Shown here: piece by piece, positions 57,573 to 64,000 of the stretch
Position numbering within the stretch: the stretch's first letter is position 1
Layout: each line of letters opens with the position of its first letter
Source of the DNA: JADJYF01 sp050186725
GTDB lineage: Bacteria; Pseudomonadota; Gammaproteobacteria; Ga0077536
Direction of reading: 5' to 3'
Length of the DNA: 64,000 nt
NCBI GenBank assembly: GCA_050186725.1
Contig: JBFWYG010000004.1
Location: 1 to 64,000, forward strand
The notes under the pieces: generated by a model
The model's input: only the letters and a program-made list of their open reading frames with translations
What the model was told of the DNA's origin: nothing
The model's database searches: none
Program-made: the position numbers and the translations under genes

Positions 57573-58777
57573 AGATCTACCAGGTCGGCGGTGCCGTGCG
57601 TGACGGCCTGCTCGGCCGTCCGGTGAGCGATCGCGACTGGGTGGTGGTGGGCGCCGACGCAAAGCAGCTGCAGGACCTCGGCTATCGCCAGGTCGGCGCG
57701 GACTTTCCGGTGTTCCTGCACCCCGAGACTCACGAGGAATACGCGCTGGCGCGTACCGAGCGAAAGTCCGGACAGGGCTACAAGGGCTTCGTCACCGACA
57801 GCGCGCCGCACGTGACCCTGGAAGAGGATCTCGCGCGGCGCGACTTCACCATCAATGCCATGGCGCTCGACGATGACGGGCAGCTGATCGATCCCTTTGG
57901 CGGCCAGGCCGACCTCGCCGCCGGAGTGCTGCGGCACATCACGCCGGCGTTCCGCGAAGATCCGCTGCGGGTGCTGCGCGCGGCGCGCTTCGCGGCACGC
58001 TTCGGCTACGCCATCGCCGCTGAGACCCTGAGCCTGATGCGCGAGATCGCCGCCAGCGGCGAACTCGAGACCCTGGCCGCCGAGCGAGTCTGCCAGGAAC
58101 TCAGGCGCGCGCTCGGCGAAGACCATCCCGCGCGCTTCGTCGAAGTGCTGCGCGACTGCGGCGCCCTGGCGGTGCTGATGCCGGAGGTCGACCGGCTGTT
58201 CGGCGTGCCGCAGCCGGCGAAGCATCATCCAGAGATCGATACCGGCGTGCACGTGCTGATGGCGCTCACCCAGGCCGCGCGCCGCAATGCCCCCGAGACC
58301 GTGCGCTTCGCCGTGCTGACCCACGATCTCGGCAAGGGCGAGACGCCGGCCCATATCCTGCCCTCGCACCACGGCCACGAGGCGCGCGGCGTGCCGCTGG
58401 TGGAGACGCTGTGCGCGCGCCTCAAGATGCCGAAGGAACATCGCGAACTGGCCGTGCTGGTGGCGCGCCTGCACACCAAGGTGCATCTCGCGCTGGAACT
58501 CAGGCCGGACACGGTGCTGAAGCTCTTGAACGAGGCCGACGCGCTGCGTCGTCGCGCGCGCTTCGAGGAGTTCCTCGAGGCCTGCCACATCGACGCCAGC
58601 GGCCGCCTCGGGCTGGAGGACCGCGCCTATCCGCAGACTGGTCGTCTGCGCGCCGCGCTGGATGTGATCGCGAAAGTCGACGTGCAGCCGCTGCTCGCGC
58701 AGGGCCTGCGCGGCGCGGCGCTGGCCGAGGCCCTGCAGGGCGCGCGTCTCGCCGCGCTCAGAGACAGCGGTATCTGA
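57569..58777 (+). CDS. cca: CCA tRNA nucleotidyltransferase
   Basis: Adds or repairs the 3' CCA of tRNAs. The 402-residue protein starts with GTG (KIYQVGGAVRDGLLG), has the class II nucleotidyltransferase GGAVRD and RRDFTINAMA motifs, and a C-terminal HD domain (GVHVLMAL, THDLGKGE) for phosphatase/phosphodiesterase activity, as in E. coli. The end overlaps the convergent cyclase-like gene by 20 nt. Confidence 0.95.
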   Translation: MKIYQVGGAVRDGLLGRPVSDRDWVVVGADAKQLQDLGYRQVGADFPVFLHPETHEEYALARTERKSGQGYKGFVTDSAPHVTLEEDLARRDFTINAMALDDDGQLIDPFGGQADLAAGVLRHITPAFREDPLRVLRAARFAARFGYAIAAETLSLMREIAASGELETLAAERVCQELRRALGEDHPARFVEVLRDCGALAVLMPEVDRLFGVPQPAKHHPEIDTGVHVLMALTQAARRNAPETVRFAVLTHDLGKGETPAHILPSHHGHEARGVPLVETLCARLKMPKEHRELAVLVARLHTKVHLALELRPDTVLKLLNEADALRRRARFEEFLEACHIDASGRLGLEDRAYPQTGRLRAALDVIAKVDVQPLLAQGLRGAALAEALQGARLAALRDSGI

Positions 58778-59660
58778 TCTCGAAGTCGCGCTCTTCCGGG
58801 CCGGGCTTGCCGGGAATGATCACGCCGGCGCCGGTCAGACGCGTGGACTCGCGCTTGATCTCCATGCGCCGCCCGTCGGCGGTCAACACCAGCGAGCCGT
58901 TGGTGCTGTTGTCGGTGATGGTGCAACGACCGCGGCTGAACTGCGCGGAGAGGTGCTGACGCGACACCAGGTCCTTGGCGATCACGAGATCGTTCTTGGC
59001 ATCGCGTCCCATGGAGATCACCGGCCGCTGCAGGTCCACCCGCACGCGCTGCTCGCCGTACTCGAACTCCACAGCGTCGTAGCTCTGTGCCTCGCGCGCC
59101 GGCGCTTCGCCGTTGTAGGCGGTGATGGACTCGACGTCCCAGATGATCTCGTAGAGTTCCACGTGCTCGAGCGAGACGAAGTTCCAGGTCTCGTCGTCCA
59201 CGTAGCGCGACACCGCGCGATAGAGCCGCGGCAGCTGGTCGACCAGCGCGCGCGTGGCCAGGGTCTGCTCGGGCTTGGCGTTGTTGCCGACCCAGTTGGC
59301 GACCTTGGCGGTCTCGCCGACCAGGCTGTCGCCCTGACTGCGTACCGGCCCGTAGTGCAGCCCGATGCGCAACCGCACGCGCGGCGCGCCGTCCGGCGGA
59401 TCGCGTTCGAGCATTTCGTAGTGCATCTCGGAGGCGACGGCGGCGGCGTGTTCCGCGCTGGCGAACAGGGCGACTATCTGGTCGCCCACCTCGGCGACCA
59501 CGCGGCCGCCATGGGCGGCGCAGAGGTCCTTGAGGCATCTCAGGCAATCGGCCACCAGGGCCTGCGCGACGGCGTCACCCAACCGCTCGTACAGCGCGGT
59601 GCTGCCGGCGATGTCGGCGGACAGGATGACCTTGAAACTCGATTCCGTACCGGCTGTCAT
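58758..59660 (-). CDS. class III cyclase-homology domain with C-terminal FHA domain, probably catalytically inactive
   Basis: The 300-residue protein joins a nucleotidyl cyclase fold (about 1-180) to an FHA domain (about 210-275). Both metal aspartates are present (D16 in SADIAGST, D60 in EVGDQIVALF). The purine-selecting lysine four residues before D60 is alanine (A56), and the transition-state Asn and Arg align with K119 and W123. Such changes normally abolish cAMP/cGMP synthesis. The FHA part has GR (218-219), SRQH (233-236) and NSTNG (251-255), so phosphothreonine-peptide binding looks intact. There is no membrane segment. Likely a signalling scaffold or nucleotide sensor, possibly a partner of a Ser/Thr kinase elsewhere. 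Confidence 0.85.
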   Translation of the reverse strand: MTAGTESSFKVILSADIAGSTALYERLGDAVAQALVADCLRCLKDLCAAHGGRVVAEVGDQIVALFASAEHAAAVASEMHYEMLERDPPDGAPRVRLRIGLHYGPVRSQGDSLVGETAKVANWVGNNAKPEQTLATRALVDQLPRLYRAVSRYVDDETWNFVSLEHVELYEIIWDVESITAYNGEAPAREAQSYDAVEFEYGEQRVRVDLQRPVISMGRDAKNDLVIAKDLVSRQHLSAQFSRGRCTITDNSTNGSLVLTADGRRMEIKRESTRLTGAGVIIPGKPGPEERDFEIRYRCL

Positions 59661-59808
59661 GCCCCGCGCGGCGCCGCGCCTCCCTCTTGCGCCGCGCCTG
59701 TTCCCGGTGCGCGCGGCGGTCCCAGGGTCACGTTAGCACTTCGACCTGGAAGTCTCTAGCGCGCGGACCGCGCGCCATGAAAAACATCGTTGCGGCGGGT
59801 CGCCGCCT

Positions 59809-60447
59809 TCAGGGCGCGTTGCCCCACAGTTCTTCGAGACGCTGATCGCGACCGCAGTTGTAGCGGTAGAACTTGTACCTCACCGGGTTCTTCTTGTAGT
59901 AGTCCTGGTGATAGTCCTCCGCCGGGTAGAACGTGCCGGCGGCGACGATCTGCGTCTTGATCTCCCCCTTGAACGGCTTGTCCCGTTCGAGCGCCACGCG
60001 CGAGGCCTCCGCGGCCTGTCGTTGCGCGTCGTCCTTGTAGAAGATCGCGGTGCGGTACTGGTCGCCGTGATCGCAGAACTGCTGATCGGCGACCGTCGGG
60101 TCGATGTTGCGCCAGAACACCTCCAGCAGCTTCGCGTAGCTCACGCGCTGCGGGTCGTAGGTCACCTGTACGGACTCGGCGTGACCGGTGCCGCCCGCCG
60201 ACACCTGCTCGTAGGTCGGATCGGCGAGCGTGCCGCCGGTGTAGCCGGCGGTCGTGGACAGCACCCCGTCGAGCGCGTCGAAGGGACCTTCCATGCACCA
60301 GAAGCAACCGCCGGCGAACACCGCCGTCTCGATCATCGCCGGCTCGGCCCCGGGCGGGGGCGGGTCGGTGTCGGCCGCGCTCACCGCGCCGGCCCAGGCA
60401 AGCCACAGACAGAACATCAGCAACGGGGACGAGCGTCGAGCCGGCAT
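59809..60447 (-). CDS. msrA: periplasmic peptide-methionine (S)-S-oxide reductase MsrA
   Basis: Repairs oxidised methionine. The 212-residue precursor has a signal peptide ending WAGAVSAA and the MsrA core with catalytic C48 in FAGGCFWCMEG and a C-terminal cysteine in RYNCGRDQ for recycling. The export signal differs from the usual cytosolic enzyme. No msrB gene is next to it. Electron donor in the periplasm is not evident from neighbours. Confidence 0.93.
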   Translation of the reverse strand: MPARRSSPLLMFCLWLAWAGAVSAADTDPPPPGAEPAMIETAVFAGGCFWCMEGPFDALDGVLSTTAGYTGGTLADPTYEQVSAGGTGHAESVQVTYDPQRVSYAKLLEVFWRNIDPTVADQQFCDHGDQYRTAIFYKDDAQRQAAEASRVALERDKPFKGEIKTQIVAAGTFYPAEDYHQDYYKKNPVRYKFYRYNCGRDQRLEELWGNAP

Positions 60448-60527
60448 GTCATCTCTCCCTCAATCAGGTATCGCTTCGCTACGACTCGCGGCGCGCGGCA
60501 AAAGTTGCGGGGTGCGCGCGCGACGCG

Positions 60528-61694
60528 TCATGACAGGAAGCCTTCGAGCCGATGGCGCTCATCGTGGCGAAAGCCGCGCAGCGCTTGTGCCGGGCCGGCG
60601 CTGAGCGCCATGCACTTGAAGGTCTGCCCCATGGCGCCTGGCAGCAGCAACAGCTTGGCCTGCTGCGCGAGACGGTAGCGCTCGGTCTCGTCGACCGCCG
60701 CCGCGAGCAGACCGTCGAGCCCGGCGTGCAACAGGAACTGCGCCTGGCTGGTGTAGCCCGCCACCTCGAAGCCGGCCGCGAAGGCGGCCTCGGCGACGCG
60801 GGTGAAATCCACCGACGCGGTCAGATCCTGCAGGCCCGGCCAGCGCAGCGCGTCGTCGTGCACGTGATGACGATAGTGACATTGCAGAGTGCCGCGGGCG
60901 CGCGCCGGGTGCAGGTACTCGTGGCGCGGATAGCCGTAGTCGAACAGCAGCACCACGCCCCGCGCGAGGCGCGCGCGCAGCGCGCGGAGCCATGCGTCGA
61001 GCCCCGGCTGGGCCTCGGTCAGATAGCCGTCGGGTAGGGCCGCTGCCCAGGCATGGTCGAGCAGCGCCCCATCGTAGTCGCGGGAACGCCACGCGAAGGT
61101 TTCGCCGTCCAGCCCCACCACCACCTCGCGCCAGCGCTGGTCTTCGACGACGAAGCGCCGCGCGGGCAGCGCATCCAGCACTTCGTTGGCGATGACCACG
61201 CCGCGGCAACCGGCGGGCGGGTGATCCGCGTACCATTCGATGCGCGTAGCGACGGTGGGCGCCACATGCGCGAGGCTGGCGCGCTGGCGGGCCGCAAGCC
61301 CGGCGCTGGGTTCGACCATGAGATAGCGCGAGGGCGCCGCGTCCTGCGCGGCGAGCGCGCCGAGCAGGTCGGCCGCCAGGCGACCGCTGCCTCCGCCGTA
61401 TTCCACGATCACATCGTCGTCGCCGAGTAGCTCACGACACTGCTCCGCGAGACAGGCGCCGAACAGTGAGCCGACTTCCGGAGCGGTGACGAAATCGCCG
61501 CCGCGCCCAAAGATGCGTTCGCCGTTCGCGTAATAGCCAAGCTCGGGCTCGTACAAGGCCATGGCCATGAATTCATCGAAGCCGATCACGCCGTCCGCGC
61601 TCGCGGCGATCGCCGCGCGCAGGCGCGCGGCAAGCAGACGCGACCTTTCTAGCGCGGCGGGATCGGGATCCGGTAAGCTCTGGCTGGCATTCAT
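60528..61694 (-). CDS. class I SAM-dependent methyltransferase, MidA/NDUFAF7 family
   Basis: Putative arginine methyltransferase; mitochondrial NDUFAF7 modifies a complex I subunit. The 388-residue protein has the family motifs GYYANG, GDFVTAPEVGSLFG, the SAM loop VEYGGGSGRLAADLL and IANEVLDALPARRF. The ATG at 61694 is preferred over one five codons upstream. Its bacterial target is not known. It is divergent from the pteridine reductase. Confidence 0.9.
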   Translation of the reverse strand: MNASQSLPDPDPAALERSRLLAARLRAAIAASADGVIGFDEFMAMALYEPELGYYANGERIFGRGGDFVTAPEVGSLFGACLAEQCRELLGDDDVIVEYGGGSGRLAADLLGALAAQDAAPSRYLMVEPSAGLAARQRASLAHVAPTVATRIEWYADHPPAGCRGVVIANEVLDALPARRFVVEDQRWREVVVGLDGETFAWRSRDYDGALLDHAWAAALPDGYLTEAQPGLDAWLRALRARLARGVVLLFDYGYPRHEYLHPARARGTLQCHYRHHVHDDALRWPGLQDLTASVDFTRVAEAAFAAGFEVAGYTSQAQFLLHAGLDGLLAAAVDETERYRLAQQAKLLLLPGAMGQTFKCMALSAGPAQALRGFRHDERHRLEGFLS

Positions 61695-61754
61695 GACGTC
61701 GCCCGGCATCGTGGCACGTCACCGCGCCGCACTCAAACGCCAGAGCGCCTGTCC

Positions 61755-62495
61755 ATGAGCCAGTCCGAGGACGCCCCTGTCGCGCTCATCACGGGCGCCG
61801 CCAAGCGCCTCGGCGCGTGCACTGCCCGTGCGCTGCACGCGCTGGGTTTCGACATCGTGATTCACCACCACCTGTCGAGCGTGGAGGCCGAGGCCCTGGC
61901 CGCGAGCCTCAACGCCGTGCGCGCGAACTCCGCCCGCACGGTCTGCGCGGATCTCGCCGCGGCGGACGCGCCCGCGCGCATCGCCGACGCCGTCACCGAG
62001 CAGCACCGCGGGCTGGACCTGCTGGTCAACAACGCCTCGATATTCGATGCCTCGCCGCTCGAGCAGATCGATGTCCCCGCCTGGGAACGCATCCAGGCCA
62101 TCAACCTGCGCGCGCCCTACTTCCTCGCGCTGGCCTGCGCGCCGCTGCTGAGGCCGCGACGGGGCGCCATCGTCAACATCACCGACATCCACAGCGAACG
62201 GCCTCGCGCGGGCTACAGCGCCTACTGCGCCTCGAAGGCCGGACTCGTGGCGGTGACGCGAGGACTCGCGCTGGAACTCGCACCGGAGATCCGCGTGAAC
62301 GCGGTGGCGCCGGGCCCGATACTTTGGGCCGACAGCGAAGACGAGGCACTGCAGGCGGCCACGCTACGCGGCACGCCGCTGGCGCGACGCGGCGAACCCG
62401 AGGACATCGCGCAGGCGGTGTGCTACCTCGCGCGCGCGGCCTACGTGACCGGCCACGTGCTGGACGTCGACGGCGGACGCCACCTGGCGTCCTGA
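61755..62495 (+). CDS. pteridine reductase (short-chain dehydrogenase, FolM/PTR1-like)
   Basis: NADPH-dependent reductase of dihydropterins or dihydrofolate. The 246-residue protein has the pteridine-reductase form of the cofactor motif, ITGAAKRLG, then NNASIFDASP, the YSAYCASKAG catalytic Y-x3-K and VNAVAPGPILW. folB, in the same pterin pathway area, lies about 700 nt downstream on the other strand. Confidence 0.9.
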   Translation: MSQSEDAPVALITGAAKRLGACTARALHALGFDIVIHHHLSSVEAEALAASLNAVRANSARTVCADLAAADAPARIADAVTEQHRGLDLLVNNASIFDASPLEQIDVPAWERIQAINLRAPYFLALACAPLLRPRRGAIVNITDIHSERPRAGYSAYCASKAGLVAVTRGLALELAPEIRVNAVAPGPILWADSEDEALQAATLRGTPLARRGEPEDIAQAVCYLARAAYVTGHVLDVDGGRHLAS

Positions 62496-62651
62496 GCGAG
62501 GCGCGGCTGGCGGGCTTAAGAAAACCGTCGCGAGCGACGGAAGTTTGCGTCACGCCGGAGCGGAGGAACCGCGGCGTGTATGGATATTCGTGAGGATGCC
62601 GAGCACCGCCGGGAAGCGAAACGACGAACGCGGTAGTTTTTCACCAGCCGG

Positions 62652-63170
62652 CTAGGGGGCCGCGGCAGGCTTGGGCGTGAACTTGTCCGCGGGCACCGGC
62701 GCCGGAGGCGGACCGCTGGTGGTCACGCCGGGCTTCACGTCGTCATCGTCGGTGCCGAAGTGCGGCAGGGGCGTGCGCAGATACCAGCGCTTCTCCTTGG
62801 CGTCGTACCACCACATCTGCTCGTCGTGCAGGGTGCGGATGACACCCGCGTCGAGTTCGTAGTACTCGATGACCGCGATGATGCGCGCTTCCTTGCCGTC
62901 GTCGGCCAGGATCTGGCTGGCGATGGTGTAGTTCGTCACGCGGTAACGCGCGGCGTTCTTGAGATCGCCCGTGAAGGCACGGCCATCCGCTTCGCGCAGG
63001 TACTTCGCCGCCTCGTCGTAGTAACCCCAGCGGATCAGCTTGCGGTAGTTGTTCACCGCGCCGTCCAGCAGCACCGTGCGATCGCTCTTGCCGAGCGGCA
63101 TCGAGCCGCAGCCGAGCAGCAGCGCGAGTGCGAGCGCCAGGCCGAGAATTCTTGAGATGCTGTCGCGCAT
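62652..63170 (-). CDS. predicted outer-membrane lipoprotein of unknown function
   Basis: The 172-residue precursor has a signal peptide with lipobox LLLGC (cysteine at about 21) followed by glycine and serine, favouring the outer membrane. The mature part is alpha/beta with KLIRWGYYDEAAKYLRE, the YRVTNYTIASQIL strand and a W-rich segment (QMWWYDAKEKRWYL), ending in a proline-rich tail (about 150-172). I do not recognise the family by name. It begins 18 nt after folB on the same strand. Confidence 0.8.
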   Translation of the reverse strand: MRDSISRILGLALALALLLGCGSMPLGKSDRTVLLDGAVNNYRKLIRWGYYDEAAKYLREADGRAFTGDLKNAARYRVTNYTIASQILADDGKEARIIAVIEYYELDAGVIRTLHDEQMWWYDAKEKRWYLRTPLPHFGTDDDDVKPGVTTSGPPPAPVPADKFTPKPAAAP

Positions 63171-63188
63171 TGCCCCCTGCTCCGCGGT

Positions 63189-63545
63189 TCAGGCGCGCTC
63201 GCCGCGCTCGATGATCACGCCGAGATCGCGCACGTGCCTGACGATCCCTTGCTTGTTGATGCGCACTCGCACCCAGCGCACCGGAAATTCCTTCAACACG
63301 ATGCCGGCGATGTGCTCGGCGAGCGCTTCGATGAGCTTGAAGTCGGCGGCGCGCGCGAACTCGCGCACCCGGTCGGTGACGGCCTTGTAGTCCACGGTGT
63401 AGGCCAGGTCATCGGTCTCGCCGGCGCGGCGCGTGTCGACGCCGAGATCGAGATCGAGAATCAAGGTCTGACGAATGCGGCGCTCCCACTCCCATACGCC
63501 GATCACGGTGTCGACGCTCAGGTGGTGAAGGAAGATGATGTCCAT
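63189..63545 (-). CDS. folB: dihydroneopterin aldolase
   Basis: Cleaves or epimerises dihydroneopterin in folate synthesis. The 118-residue protein starts MDIIFLHHLSVDTVIGVWEW (the usual G-x-x-x-W/E start), has the catalytic lysine region VDYKAVTDRV and the conserved IEALAEHIA glutamate. It is divergent from plsY, a common gammaproteobacterial pairing. Confidence 0.95.
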   Translation of the reverse strand: MDIIFLHHLSVDTVIGVWEWERRIRQTLILDLDLGVDTRRAGETDDLAYTVDYKAVTDRVREFARAADFKLIEALAEHIAGIVLKEFPVRWVRVRINKQGIVRHVRDLGVIIERGERA

Positions 63546-63631
63546 GCAACCGCGGCTTTCGGCGAGTGGCGCGATGTTAGCAGGTTAGCACGCGCCTTGA
63601 TCGACGTGACGCCATCGGGTGCAATAGTGGC

Positions 63632-64000
63632 ATGCTGATTCCGGCCTCGCTCGTGGTCGTCGCCTACCTGATGGGGTCGGTGTCGACCGCCGTGCTCGTG
63701 TGTCGCGCGCTGGGCGTGGCCGATCCGCGCGACGTCGGTTCGCGCAATCCCGGCGCGACCAATGTCCTGCGCCATGCGGGCAAGGGCGCGGCGGCGGTGA
63801 CGCTGCTCGGCGACGCGGCCAAGGGCCTGGTGCCGGTGCTGATCGGACACGCGCTCGGTCTCGACATCACCTGGCTGGCCGCGGTCGGCCTCGCCGCCTT
63901 TCTCGGTCATCTCTACCCGGTGTTCTACGGCTTCGTCGGCGGCAAGGGCGTCGCGACCTTCATCGGCGTGACCCTGGCACTCGACTGGCGCCTGGGCGCG
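63632..64000 (+). CDS. plsY: glycerol-3-phosphate acyltransferase PlsY (3'-truncated by the window)
   Basis: Membrane enzyme that transfers the acyl group of acyl-phosphate to glycerol-3-phosphate. The visible 123 codons from the ATG at 63632 give the diagnostic YLMGSVSTAVLVCR start, the first catalytic motif DVGSRNPGATNVLRHAGK, LLGDAAKGLVPVL and the start of GGKGVATF. The C-terminal part lies beyond the window edge. Confidence 0.95.
   Translation, partial: MLIPASLVVVAYLMGSVSTAVLVCRALGVADPRDVGSRNPGATNVLRHAGKGAAAVTLLGDAAKGLVPVLIGHALGLDITWLAAVGLAAFLGHLYPVFYGFVGGKGVATFIGVTLALDWRLGA

Overview
The window is a stretch of core chromosome from a high-GC (roughly two thirds G+C by eye) gammaproteobacterium. 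The evidence is gene content and order: tyrS beside a 16S rRNA gene with M23 peptidase and anmK opposite; the erpA/bactofilin/DUF6776 trio; the block mnmG-rsmG-parA-parB-atpIBEFHAGDC-glmU, which lies near the replication origin in Pseudomonas-like genomes; glnA with ntrBC; fabA; lptM-lysA; and divergent folB/plsY. I cannot name the genus. I see no insertion sequence, prophage, integrase, CRISPR array, tRNA gene or defence island. Genes are tightly packed, with many 1-4 nt stop/start overlaps.

Layout: 1-600 holds the 5' end of a 16S rRNA gene (minus strand) with boxA and a strong promoter. 644-6238 holds tyrS, an OapA/LysM-M23 endopeptidase with anmK (cell-wall growth and recycling), and the minus-strand set DUF6776, bactofilin, erpA. 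6450-10238 is a coupled run of hemJ, thiD, thiE, hemL and a TPR protein. 10254-14730 (minus) holds fabA, a PepSY/response regulator/sensor kinase operon, a nitrilase-family amidase and rraA. 14788-27748 (minus) is glmU, the complete F-type ATP synthase operon, parB-parA, rsmG and mnmG. 28042-32773 is a four-gene Gld-type ABC export operon. 33514-38887 is glyQ-glyS-gmhB-plsC and hemB. 38909-45323 (minus) is ntrC-ntrB, a DUF4124 protein, glnA, lysA and lptM. 45680-47476 is trxA and rho. 47537-53471 holds tesA-nudix-hinT divergent from a YbbA/YbbP-type ABC pair, then hemH. 53479-64000 holds YjbQ, a nitroreductase, slt, an NDUFA9-like protein, cca, an unusual cyclase-homology/FHA protein, periplasmic msrA, a MidA-type methyltransferase, pteridine reductase, a lipoprotein, folB and the truncated plsY.

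Shared themes are tetrapyrrole synthesis (hemL, hemB, hemJ, hemH), thiamine (thiD, thiE, YjbQ), envelope construction (glmU, anmK, M23, slt, gmhB, plsC, plsY, fabA, lptM), pterins (folB, pteridine reductase) and nitrogen control (glnA, ntrBC).

I did not find an unmistakable undescribed system. The items most worth a second look are a class III cyclase homologue that has lost its nucleotide-selecting and transition-state residues but carries a good FHA domain (58758-59660), a near-consensus NtrC site just upstream of ntrB, an 11-bp-period direct repeat upstream of the PepSY two-component operon, a sigma54-like element upstream of glnA, and the Gld-type ABC operon beside an unrecognised protein.
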